Shown in pieces: positions 1 through 8,218 of a stretch of DNA of 64,000 nucleotides (the first letter of the stretch is position 1; the number at the start of each line of letters is the position of its first letter). This DNA comes from an uncultured Oscillospiraceae bacterium. Its GTDB lineage: Bacteria; Bacillota; Clostridia; Oscillospirales; Ruminococcaceae. The DNA is taken from the NCBI GenBank assembly GCA_910589145.1, contig CAJUSD010000005.1:70902-134901 (forward strand), given 5' to 3'. The notes beneath the pieces were generated by a model, which saw only the letters and a program-made list of their open reading frames with translations, was not told where the DNA came from and did no database searches. The position numbers were made by a program, and so were the translations under genes.

Positions 1-1225
1 GCGATTTCGTATCCTCATCCAGATCGGAACCGAACTGGGAGAAGGATTGAAGCTCACGGTATTGAGAATAAGACAGTTTCAAAGAACCGGAGACGCTTTT
101 CATAGCCTTAATCTGGGCTGCGCCGCCAACGCGGGAAACAGAGATGCCAGGGTTAACAGCCGGGCGGATACCGGAATTAAACAGTTCTGTTTCGAGGAAA
201 ATCTGTCCATCGGTAATGGAAATAACGTTGGTAGGAATGTAAGCGGAAACGTCGCCCGCCTGTGTTTCAATGATCGGCAGGGCGGTTAAAGATCCGCCGC
301 CATATTCAGGAGCCATTTTCGCAGCCCGTTCCAAAAGTCTGGAATGGAGGTAGAAGACATCACCTGGATAGGCTTCACGTCCCGGCGGCCTGTGGAGCAG
401 CAGAGACATAGCACGGTAAGCGACCGCATGCTTGGACAGATCATCATAAATAATCAGAGCATGGCCGCCTTTTTTCATAAAGTATTCACCGATGGTGCAG
501 CCTGCATAAGGGGCAATATACTGCAGAGGAGCCAATTCAGAAGCTGTTGCTGCCACGACGATGGTATAATCCATAGCGCCGGCTTTTTGGAGCGTATCCA
601 CAATGCGGGCCACAGTAGAACGCTTCTGGCCTATGGCGACATAGATACAAACAACGCCAGTATCTTTCTGGTTAATAATTGTATCCATGGCAACAGCGGT
701 TTTACCGGTTTGACGGTCTCCGATAATCAGCTCACGCTGCCCGCGTCCAATCGGAATCATGGAGTCAATGGCCTTGATACCGGTTTGGAGAGGTTCACTG
801 ACCGATTTTCTCTCAATGATGCCAGGTGCAGGGGATTCCACAGGGCAGACATCCTCTGCTTCAATCGGGCCCTTGCCGTCAATGGGCTGGCCCAAGGCAT
901 TGACAACGCGTCCCAGCATTGCCTTGCCTACTGGAACCGAAACAACACGCCCGGTTCTCTTTACAGTGTCGCCTTCTTTAATTTCCTGGTCAGAGCCAAG
1001 CATAACCGCGCCTACGGAACCAGCATCCAGGTTCAGCGCCATAGCGTAAACCCCGTTTCCCAGTTCCAGCAGCTCGTTGGCCATACATTTTTCCAGGCCG
1101 TAGATACGGGCGATACCGTCGCCAACTTCCATAACGGTTCCAACATCGTTCATTTCCATTTCGTTATGGTAGTCGCGTATCTGTTTTTTTATGATACTGC
1201 TGATTTCCTCAGCTCGTAGCTGCAT
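1..1225 (-). CDS. atpA: F-type ATP synthase subunit alpha (3' end cut by window edge)
   Basis: Non-catalytic nucleotide-binding subunit of the F1 hexamer, which together with beta turns rotation driven by ion flow into ATP. I read about 408 codons from an ATG at 1225 preceded by AGGTGA; a full subunit is about 500 residues, so roughly the last 95 are outside the window. The reverse-strand translation contains the Walker A motif GDRQTGKT, the PIGRGQRELIIG approach to it, and the ALPIIETQAGDVSAYIP segment of the alpha/beta family. It follows atpH by 28 bases and is the last visible gene of the operon that starts at atpZ; gamma, beta and epsilon genes are expected further left. Identification is certain. 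Confidence 0.97.
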   Translation of the reverse strand, partial: MQLRAEEISSIIKKQIRDYHNEMEMNDVGTVMEVGDGIARIYGLEKCMANELLELGNGVYAMALNLDAGSVGAVMLGSDQEIKEGDTVKRTGRVVSVPVGKAMLGRVVNALGQPIDGKGPIEAEDVCPVESPAPGIIERKSVSEPLQTGIKAIDSMIPIGRGQRELIIGDRQTGKTAVAMDTIINQKDTGVVCIYVAIGQKRSTVARIVDTLQKAGAMDYTIVVAATASELAPLQYIAPYAGCTIGEYFMKKGGHALIIYDDLSKHAVAYRAMSLLLHRPPGREAYPGDVFYLHSRLLERAAKMAPEYGGGSLTALPIIETQAGDVSAYIPTNVISITDGQIFLETELFNSGIRPAVNPGISVSRVGGAAQIKAMKSVSGSLKLSYSQYRELQSFSQFGSDLDEDTKS

Positions 1226-1253
1226 ATTGTCATTTCACCTGCTTTCCAAATCG

Positions 1254-1823
1254 TTAGGGCTGCAAAGGTTCCTCTTGGGAAGGAAGCGGCGCGGCAGCAA
1301 TCTGGCGGCCTACAGCCTCCAAACGCGCTTTTACGGTGCCGTCCATCTGGCGGTTGCCAACTTTGAGGGCAACACCTCCCATGACAGACGGATCGACCTG
1401 GTTGCGCAGCAAAATCTTTTTACCGGAAGACTTCTCCAGCTTCTGGGCAAGTTTTTCCTGTAGTTCCTTAGGCATAGCCACAGCGGTAACAGCAGTGACT
1501 TCCTGGATGTTTTCCTGTTCATAGTACAAGCTGCGGTATTCGTCGGCAATTTCCTTTAAATGGGACATCCTGCCGCTTTCAGCCAGCAGTTTCAAGAAAT
1601 TCAGCAGATAAGGATTTATCTGCCCATGAAAATCTTCCTCTACAAGTTTAACCCGTTCCTCTTTAGAGAGGACAGGAGAACCAAGCAGATTTTGAAACCC
1701 GGGAAATTGATCCATCAGCTCGCAGACCTGGGAAAGTTCATCCAAAATTTCCTTAACCTGGCTGGCCTCCTGCGCCACTTCAAAAAGGGACAGCCCATAA
1801 ACCTGAGCTACTACTTCTGCCAT
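1254..1823 (-). CDS. atpH: F-type ATP synthase subunit delta
   Basis: Delta (OSCP-type) subunit that ties the top of the F1 hexamer to the peripheral b stalk. The 189-residue length and layout fit: an N-terminal helical part starting MAEVVAQVYGLSLFEVA, then a C-terminal domain with the typical stretch KLVEEDFHGQINPYLLNFLKL near residues 60-80 and the closing VGNRQMDGTVKARLEAV. The start codon lies inside the end of atpF (13-base overlap), implying translational coupling, which is usual in atp operons. It sits between atpF and atpA, the conserved order. Confidence 0.95.
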   Translation of the reverse strand: MAEVVAQVYGLSLFEVAQEASQVKEILDELSQVCELMDQFPGFQNLLGSPVLSKEERVKLVEEDFHGQINPYLLNFLKLLAESGRMSHLKEIADEYRSLYYEQENIQEVTAVTAVAMPKELQEKLAQKLEKSSGKKILLRNQVDPSVMGGVALKVGNRQMDGTVKARLEAVGRQIAAAPLPSQEEPLQP

Positions 1824-2323
1824 GGCGCATCACCTACACTGTCGATAAACTGGTCCATCAGCCGTTCATGTTCCTTAGAGGAGAGCTCCCGCTCCACGAC
1901 CTTGGAAGCGGCCATCAGCGCCAAATCGGAGATTTCGCCCTTAACTTCAGCAAAAGCACGTTTCTTTTCCAATTCAATTTCCTCACCGGCCTTAGCAACA
2001 ATGCCGCTGGCCTTTTCCTGTGCCTCACGGAGCATTTCCTCTGTTTTGAGGACTGCACGCTGGTTGGCGTTTTTAAGGATTTCATTGGCTTCATCTTTTG
2101 CGCCTGCAAGGTGGGCGGTGTACTCGTCTTTCATGGAGAGGGCGTCCTGTTCCGCCTTCTGCGCTGAATCGTACATGGCTTTTACTTCATTTTCCCGATC
2201 CGAAAGCATTTTCTGGATGGGACCAAACAGGAACTTTTTGATGATTAAATACAGAATCAGCAGGTTCCCCCACTGGAAGATAAGGGTCCAGTCAAGGGAA
2301 ACAAACTGCATATGTCCCTCCAT
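1811..2323 (-). CDS. atpF: F-type ATP synthase subunit b
   Basis: Peripheral stalk subunit of the F0 part. It has one membrane helix near residues 14-34 (IFQWGNLLILYLIIKKFLFG) followed by a long, charged, alanine-rich helix expected to form a coiled coil with a second b subunit and to contact delta. Length (170 residues) is normal for the family. The start at 2323 has AGGAGGG nine bases upstream; a second in-frame ATG at codon 5 also has GGAGGG just before it, so the exact start is not settled. Overlaps atpH at its 3' end and follows atpE by 43 bases. Confidence 0.95.
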   Translation of the reverse strand: MEGHMQFVSLDWTLIFQWGNLLILYLIIKKFLFGPIQKMLSDRENEVKAMYDSAQKAEQDALSMKDEYTAHLAGAKDEANEILKNANQRAVLKTEEMLREAQEKASGIVAKAGEEIELEKKRAFAEVKGEISDLALMAASKVVERELSSKEHERLMDQFIDSVGDAPWQK

Positions 2324-2366
2324 CTTTCATATCCCTCCTGTTCGCTCTGTAATAGCGATATAAATT

Positions 2367-2621
2367 TTACAGCATACCGAGCAGAGGATTCATGAAGATG
2401 AGAATTAATGCGATAACCAAGCTGTAAATACCGGTAGATTCTGCGATAGCACAGCCTACGATCATGGTACGGGTAACAACAGATTGTGCTTCTGGCTGAC
2501 GGCCAATGGCTTCACAAGCTTTGCCCGCAGTAAAACCTTCACCAATACCAGGGCCAAGACCGGCGATCATTGCCAAGCCTGCGCCTACAGCAGATGCAGC
2601 TAAAATAATAGCTCTTTCCAT
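2367..2621 (-). CDS. atpE: F-type ATP synthase subunit c with Na+-type ligands
   Basis: Ring subunit whose two helices carry the coupling ion. Length 84 residues, with the polar loop RQPEA between hairpin helices. Helix 2 carries E61, S62, T63 and Y66 in the pattern ESTxxY, and helix 1 carries E28 in GPGIGEGF. In known Na+-driven enzymes (Ilyobacter tartaricus Q32/E65/S66/T67/Y70; Clostridium paradoxum and Fusobacterium with Glu at the helix 1 position) these positions bind Na+. The same pattern here points to Na+ coupling with a two-carboxylate ring. Good ribosome binding site (GGAGGG) before the ATG. Confidence 0.97.
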   Translation of the reverse strand: MERAIILAASAVGAGLAMIAGLGPGIGEGFTAGKACEAIGRQPEAQSVVTRTMIVGCAIAESTGIYSLVIALILIFMNPLLGML

Positions 2622-2699
2622 AATAAAGTCCCTCCGATGTAATTTTTAATTTTATATTTACCGTCCATTGGACGGTAAAAAACAGAATTATCCACGGGG

Positions 2700-3404
2700 T
2701 TATTCCGCGGCATTAGAGATAAAGGCCATAGTAAGCATACTGAAAATAAACGCCTGCATAAAGCCTGTAAATAGGTCAAAATAAATTGACAGTACTGCCG
2801 GAATACCGAGCTGGAAAATAGGCACCGGTATAAATCCCCGGAAGATGATATTGGTCAGCGCGGCTAATGCAGTATAAAGCAGAGAAGTAATAACCGAACC
2901 AGCGGCGATATTGCCGAAATGACGGAAACTGAGAGAAACCGGCGTGGCTAACTCGCTGACAATGTTAATGGGAAGCATAACTGGGAACGGATCAGCAAAA
3001 CTTTTCAGGTAACCTAAAAATCCGTTGGCCTTAATTTTTGTCATCTGAATTAATACAAAAGTGACAACTGCCCATGCAACTGTAGTATTTAAGTCGCCGG
3101 TAACAGGGCGAAGCCCAGTCAGACTCATCAAGCTACCCAATGCGGAGAAAATCATTAACGTACCAATGTAAGGAGCGTAATGGAGCTTTTTCTCGCCCAT
3201 GGTTTCTTTGACCAGTCCATTAATCATGGTAACAAACTTTTCAGCCAAAACCTGTTTCCCTTTTGGAATTTTCTGAAGGTTATTTGTCAGGAATTTACAA
3301 AGAATAAAAATAACCAAAATCAAAAGCCAGGAGTTGGTGACAGTTTCCGTTACCGCGATACCCCCAAACAAGGGGATGGTAAATATAATTTTAGGACCTT
3401 CCAT
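2700..3404 (-). CDS. atpB: F-type ATP synthase subunit a
   Basis: Membrane stator subunit that forms the ion path against the c ring. 234 residues with several membrane helices; the family signature around the essential arginine is present as SLSFRHFGNIAAGSV, and the final helix pair MQAFIFSMLTMAFIS is typical. The ATG at 3404 has AAGGAGG upstream. It lies between the atpI-like gene and atpE, the standard order. Because the c subunit has Na+ ligands, this subunit is inferred to conduct Na+; nothing in its own sequence that I can read by eye proves it. Confidence 0.96.
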   Translation of the reverse strand: MEGPKIIFTIPLFGGIAVTETVTNSWLLILVIFILCKFLTNNLQKIPKGKQVLAEKFVTMINGLVKETMGEKKLHYAPYIGTLMIFSALGSLMSLTGLRPVTGDLNTTVAWAVVTFVLIQMTKIKANGFLGYLKSFADPFPVMLPINIVSELATPVSLSFRHFGNIAAGSVITSLLYTALAALTNIIFRGFIPVPIFQLGIPAVLSIYFDLFTGFMQAFIFSMLTMAFISNAAE

Positions 3405-3407
3405 AAA

Positions 3408-3773
3408 CTACTTTTCCTCCTTTCCGCTGCGGATCTGTTGGTAAACAGCCCTGCTAAAATAGAGAATTTTAGGATAAAACAGAGGAAACACAACCCCAAA
3501 GACATTGAGCCATGGGGAACGGATTCCCACCCAGATCGCCACAGCGCAGAGAAGATACCTGCCTAACGAACCCATAACCATCCTCCGGCGGGCGGCAGGC
3601 GGCTTTCCGGTTTGCAGCGAACGCTGGACGTTTAATCCCAGCAAGGTAAACAGGAGCAGTTGAAAGAGGGTTCCAAATAGGAGGCCCAAAGCCATATGTA
3701 AAAGCTCCTGACCAAGCAGCCAACTAATAAACAAGGTGATGAAATCAAGTAGGATTGCGCCTTTCGCAAGCAT
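3408..3773 (-). CDS. ATP synthase subunit I-like membrane protein
   Basis: Small membrane protein in the position of atpI, just upstream of atpB (4 bases between). 121 residues with about four hydrophobic segments, and the C-terminal stretch YPKILYFSRAVYQQIRSGKEEK. Subunit I proteins are thought to help c-ring assembly. The ATG at 3773 has only a weak GAAGAA upstream. In the same frame an ATT codon at 3806 follows a strong AGGAGAGG by about five bases and would add 11 residues (ILDKVIREERA), overlapping the previous gene by 11 bases; the true start may be there. Sequence conservation in this family is low, so the call leans on position and topology. Confidence 0.75.
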   Translation of the reverse strand: MLAKGAILLDFITLFISWLLGQELLHMALGLLFGTLFQLLLFTLLGLNVQRSLQTGKPPAARRRMVMGSLGRYLLCAVAIWVGIRSPWLNVFGVVFPLFYPKILYFSRAVYQQIRSGKEEK

Positions 3774-3795
3774 AGCGCGTTCTTCACGGATAACC

Positions 3796-4122
3796 TTATC
3801 CAGAATGGAAATCCTCTCCTTTCATACCCTGATCCCCGGACTGAGCGCTGTTGCTTCCCTGATTTTCAGGGGAAGCAGGCACAGGCCGGGAAAGGCGATC
3901 CATAGCGCGCAAAACGTTGGCGAAGCCGGAAACACCGGAGGCAAGGCCCAGCAAAATGCCGACAAGCATAATCCACTGATCCAGCCCAAACCTGGAGCGG
4001 AGGCAAGAGGCTCCAAGAATACACAACACCAACGGGACGCAGAAAGAGAGACCGGCTTGAGTAATAAGGCCCAGAGCGCGCAGCGCCCCGAAATCGAAAT
4101 GGTTTTTCCCCTTATCACCCAT
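3796..4122 (-). CDS. atpZ: AtpZ/AtpI-family protein, first gene of the atp operon
   Basis: Small two-helix membrane protein of the AtpZ type found at the head of many Firmicute atp operons; members are linked to assembly of the F0 ring or to cation handling. 108 residues, with hydrophobic segments near residues 18-38 and 49-70, the second containing DQWIMLVGILLGLASG, then a Pro/Ser-rich hydrophilic tail. The start at 4122 was chosen because TAGGAGG lies seven bases upstream; an upstream ATG at 4143 lacks a site. A good promoter lies about 50 bases further upstream (4171-4199). Confidence 0.78.
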   Translation of the reverse strand: MGDKGKNHFDFGALRALGLITQAGLSFCVPLVLCILGASCLRSRFGLDQWIMLVGILLGLASGVSGFANVLRAMDRLSRPVPASPENQGSNSAQSGDQGMKGEDFHSG

Positions 4123-4170
4123 ACCGCGCCTCCTAAAAAGCAATCATGCCCATTGATACCTTTATCCATA

Positions 4171-4199
4171 AGTATAACAGAATTGCAGAAACGGTACAA
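4171..4199 (-). promoter_or_regulatory. promoter of the atp operon
   Basis: On the minus strand, TTGTAC at 4199-4194 and TATACT at 4176-4171 are separated by 17 bases. It faces atpZ, about 50 bases downstream, and is the only good sigma-A-type promoter seen before the operon. Confidence 0.7.
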
Positions 4200-4258
4200 G
4201 ACGTTTATGGACAAAAATAGAAAAATTTAAAGGGAAAATTTATAACAAATAACAGAAA

Positions 4259-5920
4259 TTAAGAATGTCTTCCAAAACAATCCAGCAATTCGGAAATCTT
4301 TTCAGCCAAGGAAGAAGATACAGCATTGGCTTTCATTCGGAAGCCCCAGTTGCCGGATGGAGTAGCAGGAGTATTCATCCTGCCTTCAGAACCCAGGCCG
4401 AGAAAATCCTGCATGGGGATAATTGCTGCTTTGCATCGGGAGCCCAGCGCTCCGCGGATAAATCCCCAGTTTAAACCTTCTTCCCGATTCAGGCCAAAAT
4501 ATTTTTTTGCAAAGGCGGTTTCTTTTTTGCTCCCGTTTTTCATCCAGCCCAAGGTGGTGTCATTGTCATGGGTTCCGGTGTACATAAAGGCATTTTCCTC
4601 GGCATTGTGGGGAAGATAAGCGTTATCACTTCCGCTGCATGCAAATTGGAGAACCTTCATACCGGGAAAATCGGTTTTCTTCAGCAGACGCCGGACAGAA
4701 GGGGTTATCACCCCTAAATCCTCAGCCAAAATTTTCACATCGCCCAGTTCTTCCTTAACCCGTTTAAACAGATCGAAGCCAGGGCCCTCGCACCATTCGC
4801 CTTTTTTAGCGTCAGGCTCATTGGCGTTGATGGCATAAAACTGGTCAAAACCGCGGAAATGGTCAATACGCACCCAATCGTAAAGCTGTAGATTGTGCCG
4901 GATACGGTTAATCCACCATCCATATCCGTCATCTTCCAAAAGATCCCAGCGGTATAGGGGATTTCCCCATCTCTGCCCGTCCTCAGAAAAAGCGTCCGGC
5001 GGTACTCCAGCAACTTTCACAGGCATATTCTCCCGATCAAGCCAAAAGTAGCGGCGGTTGACCCACACATCTACAGAATCATGATAAGTATAGATAGGGA
5101 TATCCCCAATCATTTCCACACCGTTTTCGTTGGCGTAAAGTTTGAGAGCATTCCACTGGAAATAAAACAGGTATTGTGTAAATACCCAGAAATCAATTTC
5201 CCCTTTCAGTTCTTCCCGACAGCGGCCAAGGGCTTCCGGGTCACGGTTCACCACCGGAAGATCCCACTCGTACCATGGTTTTTGCTGATATCGGTCTTTG
5301 AGGGCCATATAAAGGGCATAATCTTCAATCCATCCGCTGTTCTGGTCGCGGAATCTGGCAACTTCCTTTGCATAATCCATCCGTTGGGCCAGAGGCTGGT
5401 AAATTTGTTTTTCCACTGTTTCGATCTCTGCTTTGGACTCCTCGCCGTCTAATTTGGACAGGGCTTTGAGGTTATCCAGTATTTCAATATCCTCCAAAAT
5501 ATCCTCTTGCTCGGTTTCATCCTCAGCCTTTTCCAAAAGATCGAAATCAACCGCCAAAATCGGGTTTTTGGAATTTTCATAAGCTTTCCGCAGCAATACC
5601 CTGCGGCCCTCGTGAACGGCATTGAAATCTACGCGGGATTCGTCTTTGCCCCAGGAATGGGCCTGGATATCCTCCAATGTGAGAAGCCCCTGGCGTCGAA
5701 GCTCATCCAGGTCAATGAGGTCTGTGTTTCCCGCATAAATAGAATAAGACGCATAGGGGGAATTCCCGCTTCCTGCTGGAACTAAGGGCAAAACCTGCCA
5801 AAAGGTTAAACCCGATTTTTTCAGGAAATCTACAAATTTAAACGCCTCTTTTCCCATCGTGCCGATTCCATAAGACGACGGTAAAGAAGATATATGCAGT
5901 ATGGTACCCGCTTTACGCAT
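4259..5920 (-). CDS. malQ: 4-alpha-glucanotransferase
   Basis: Amylomaltase of family GH77; moves alpha-1,4-glucan segments between maltodextrins in the cytoplasm. Begins MRKAGTILHISSLPSSYGIG, the hallmark N-terminus. The catalytic regions are visible: WVRIDHFRGF (nucleophile Asp), ILAEDLG (acid/base Glu) and GTHDNDTTLGW. The start at 5920 has AGGAGGG; a longer reading to 5983 lacks one. At 553 residues it is about 50 longer than usual, and the excess is a very acidic, helical stretch rich in Glu, Asp, Lys and Leu around residues 105-160, before the WIEDYALYMALKD segment. Own promoter upstream at 5966-5995. Confidence 0.95.
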   Translation of the reverse strand: MRKAGTILHISSLPSSYGIGTMGKEAFKFVDFLKKSGLTFWQVLPLVPAGSGNSPYASYSIYAGNTDLIDLDELRRQGLLTLEDIQAHSWGKDESRVDFNAVHEGRRVLLRKAYENSKNPILAVDFDLLEKAEDETEQEDILEDIEILDNLKALSKLDGEESKAEIETVEKQIYQPLAQRMDYAKEVARFRDQNSGWIEDYALYMALKDRYQQKPWYEWDLPVVNRDPEALGRCREELKGEIDFWVFTQYLFYFQWNALKLYANENGVEMIGDIPIYTYHDSVDVWVNRRYFWLDRENMPVKVAGVPPDAFSEDGQRWGNPLYRWDLLEDDGYGWWINRIRHNLQLYDWVRIDHFRGFDQFYAINANEPDAKKGEWCEGPGFDLFKRVKEELGDVKILAEDLGVITPSVRRLLKKTDFPGMKVLQFACSGSDNAYLPHNAEENAFMYTGTHDNDTTLGWMKNGSKKETAFAKKYFGLNREEGLNWGFIRGALGSRCKAAIIPMQDFLGLGSEGRMNTPATPSGNWGFRMKANAVSSSLAEKISELLDCFGRHS

Positions 5921-5965
5921 AATATGCCCTCCTAATTTTGTAAAATTATCCTGTGGTCTTTTGTT

Positions 5966-5995
5966 ATCATAACATATTTTCAATCAGAGATACAA
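5966..5995 (-). promoter_or_regulatory. promoter of malQ
   Basis: Minus strand TTGTAT (5995-5990) and TATGAT (5971-5966) with an 18-base spacer, 45 bases ahead of the malQ start. No obvious operator overlaps it. Confidence 0.5.
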
Positions 5996-6028
5996 TAGTA
6001 AAGCGAAATTAATAATAATTCCAGGGAG

Positions 6029-6424
6029 CTATAAAACCCTGTCAAATGTAAATTCCTTCAGCCTCTTCACAACGTCCTCTGAGATCTGATCGTAAACCTC
6101 CCGGAAAGGGCAGACACAGCTATTTCCGTCATGTTTGCCGCATTGGTAATCACCTTCCAGGCAGCGGCTGATGTAGAAAGGGCCTTCAACAGTTTCCATA
6201 ATATCATTTAGGCTGATTTCCGCTGGGGCCTTTGCCAATTCATAACCGCCCTGTGTGCCCTTATAGGATTTAACAATTCCGCCTGCAACCAGCTTTCGTA
6301 AAATTTTAAGCGAAAACCGAAGGCTGACCGAAGCGGTTTCAGAAATAGACTTTGCGTCCAGCCGTTTTCCAGCCTTCGCCAAACAGGAAACAATACGGAC
6401 AGCATAGTCCGTTTCCAGCGTCAT
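6029..6424 (-). CDS. Rrf2-family transcriptional regulator with cysteine cluster
   Basis: DNA-binding regulator of the Rrf2 family (relatives: IscR, NsrR, RsrR, CymR). The N-terminal winged helix is typical: TLETDYAVRIVSCLA, then the recognition region SVSLRFSLKILRKLVAGGIV and the wing KGTQGGYELAK. Residues 88, 95, 103 and 105 are cysteines (C-x6-C-x7-C-x-C), where Fe-S-binding members place cluster ligands, so an Fe-S sensor is likely. Start ATG at 6424 is the one that matches family length (131 residues); AAGGGGG lies a little upstream and an in-frame GTG two codons earlier is possible. It lies directly after rpoD and may be read with it. Target genes are unknown. Confidence 0.85.
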   Translation of the reverse strand: MTLETDYAVRIVSCLAKAGKRLDAKSISETASVSLRFSLKILRKLVAGGIVKSYKGTQGGYELAKAPAEISLNDIMETVEGPFYISRCLEGDYQCGKHDGNSCVCPFREVYDQISEDVVKRLKEFTFDRVL

Positions 6425-6464
6425 ATGCACGGAAACAGCAACCCCCTTTCGACAGACGGACAAA

Positions 6465-7553
6465 TCAATCAAGGAAATCCTTTAATTTTTTGCTTCTGCT
6501 GGGGTGGCGAAGCTTTCTAAGGGCTTTTGCCTCAATTTGGCGGATACGTTCACGGGTAACATTAAACTCTTTCCCAACTTCCTCCAAGGTGCGGGATCTT
6601 CCGTCTTCCAGGCCAAAGCGAAGCCTTAAAACCTTTTCTTCCCTGGGGGTAAGGGTTTGAAGCACCTCTGCAAGCTGCTCTTTCAAAAGAGTATGGGAAG
6701 CAGCTTCCGCAGGCGCAGGCGCATCTTCGTCAGGGATAAAGTCCCCTAAATGGCTGTCTTCTTCCTCGCCGATAGGCGTTTCAAGGGAAACGGGTTCCTG
6801 GGCCACCCGCATAATTTCGCGTACTTTATCGGCGGGCATTTCCAATTCTTCAGCAATTTCCTCAGCAGTCGGTTCGTGCCCGTTTTTATGGAGGAGCTGG
6901 GAGCTGACCTTTTTCACCTTATTGATGGTTTCCACCATATGCACCGGGATGCGGATCGTTCTCGCCTGATCGGCAATGGCGCGGGTGATGGCCTGCCGAA
7001 TCCACCAAGTTGCATAAGTCGAAAATTTGAACCCTTTTGTGTGGTCAAATTTTTCTACAGCTTTAATCAAGCCCAAATTCCCTTCCTGAATCAAATCCAA
7101 AAACTGCATTCCGCGCCCCACATAGCGTTTCGCAATACTGACAACCAATCGAAGATTTGCCTCAGCCAAGCGTTTCTGTGCGGCGGGATCTCCTGAGGAC
7201 ATACGGGTCGCTAATTCCACTTCTTCCTCGGAGGTCAAAAGCGGGACGCGGCCAATTTCCTTTAAATAAACTTTAACAGGGTCGTCAATGTTGATGCCCT
7301 CGGCAGAAAGAGCGGTTTCCAAATCCTGCGCATCAATTACGCTGAGGTCTTCGTCAATATCCATTGAGCCTGCAAATTCGTCTACTACTTCAATGCTGCA
7401 GGCTTCCAGGGTATCGTAAAGCTTGTCCAACTGGTCACTGTCAAAATCCATTTCATCAAGGACATCACTGATTTCTTTGGTGGTCAAACGTCCCTTTTGT
7501 TTTCCTTGTTCGATAAGATCCCTTATCATTGTTTTTTTATCCTGTGTAGCCAT
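6465..7553 (-). CDS. rpoD: primary RNA polymerase sigma factor (SigA/RpoD)
   Basis: Housekeeping sigma-70 factor that directs RNA polymerase to most promoters. 362 residues. Region 1.2 begins at DDPVKVYLKEIGRVPLL; region 2 contains GNLGLIKAVEKFDHTKGFKF and STYATWWIRQAI; region 3 has RIPVHMVETINK; region 4 ends with the helix-turn-helix TLEEVGKEFNVTRERIRQIE and ALRKLRHPSR. The N-terminal 85 residues are the usual region 1.1. The ATG at 7553 has AGGGGG upstream. It lies in the dgt-dnaG-rpoD cluster typical of Clostridia, but here is separated from dnaG by a small gene and a dispersed repeat. Confidence 0.98.
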   Translation of the reverse strand: MATQDKKTMIRDLIEQGKQKGRLTTKEISDVLDEMDFDSDQLDKLYDTLEACSIEVVDEFAGSMDIDEDLSVIDAQDLETALSAEGINIDDPVKVYLKEIGRVPLLTSEEEVELATRMSSGDPAAQKRLAEANLRLVVSIAKRYVGRGMQFLDLIQEGNLGLIKAVEKFDHTKGFKFSTYATWWIRQAITRAIADQARTIRIPVHMVETINKVKKVSSQLLHKNGHEPTAEEIAEELEMPADKVREIMRVAQEPVSLETPIGEEEDSHLGDFIPDEDAPAPAEAASHTLLKEQLAEVLQTLTPREEKVLRLRFGLEDGRSRTLEEVGKEFNVTRERIRQIEAKALRKLRHPSRSKKLKDFLD

Positions 7554-7652
7554 AATCCTTTTCCCCCTAAAATTTGCAGCTATAAACGGGGCGTATGTAC
7601 CCTGAGAAAATTCGCCCCGATGCGCTGGCTTATAGTAAAAACTTGGTAAACA

Positions 7653-7880
7653 CTAATCTTTTTTAAAGTATTCTATCATCATAATCACTGTACCCAATAG
7701 AACAACTGCTATGGACAACAAAAACGGAAACATCATTCCTTGTTCTATGACTGTGGTGGGAAATCTCCCTGGAGGGGTTGACCAGCCGGAAACCAAGTGG
7801 TTCCCTGCAAAAATAATAACCGCAATTCCCCAAATTGTCCCTGCCATGGATAAAAAACCGCCTATTAGTACTCTTTTCAT
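7653..7880 (-). CDS. small two-helix membrane protein, unknown function
   Basis: 75-residue protein that I do not recognise. It has two hydrophobic segments, residues 4-27 (VLIGGFLSMAGTIWGIAVII) and 50-68 (FPFLLSIAVVLLGTVIMMI), separated by a Trp/Pro-containing loop (SGWSTPPGRFPTTV), and ends in YFKKD. That it is a real gene is supported by GGAGG seven bases before the ATG and by its position, in the same direction, between dnaG and rpoD. A membrane location is likely; no function can be inferred. Confidence 0.6.
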   Translation of the reverse strand: MKRVLIGGFLSMAGTIWGIAVIIFAGNHLVSGWSTPPGRFPTTVIEQGMMFPFLLSIAVVLLGTVIMMIEYFKKD

Positions 7881-7962
7881 TTAGGAACCTCCAATCGGAT
7901 AACGCAGGTTCTGTCAAAAACTTTCTGTAAAACTTGGGTTTTACGTTCACTTTAGGCAAGTG

Positions 7963-8215
7963 ATAACGTCCGCAAATTAAAATTCGCTGGGTGGAAAAGC
8001 CCTTATTTTTTCCCCTACAATGTTTTACGAAAACTGAACTTGTTGTCCTAACAAGACATTTTGCTTGTGCAAACGGGCTTTTCTATTTCTCTTTTAGATT
8101 TTGCTTTTCTATGCTTTTAGTGTGCTGGGGTGTTTCGCGCCTGCGGGCGCGGCAAGGGCCTTTTTAGGAAAGGCCCCTTGACCCCAAACCTTTTTAACCT
8201 GTTTTTGGTTTTCTG
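7963..8215. repeat. dispersed repeat, copy 1 (CGCGCCTGCGGGCGCG family)
   Basis: Fills the gap between dnaG and the small membrane protein gene. It contains the palindromic core at 8136-8151, followed by a hairpin (AAGGGCCTTTTTAGGAAAGGCCC region) and the end AAACCTTTTTAA. The left half (AATTCGCTGGG...AAAAGCCC, then CAAACGGGCTTTT, TTTTAGATTTTGCTTTT) matches copy 2 at 22661-22912 closely. Probably a non-autonomous mobile or REP-like sequence; no coding capacity. Confidence 0.85.
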
Positions 8216-8218
8216 CCT

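Noticed and set aside
344..1219. Long plus-strand open frame
   Set aside because: It is the antisense of atpA; the minus-strand frame encodes a clear ATP synthase alpha subunit.
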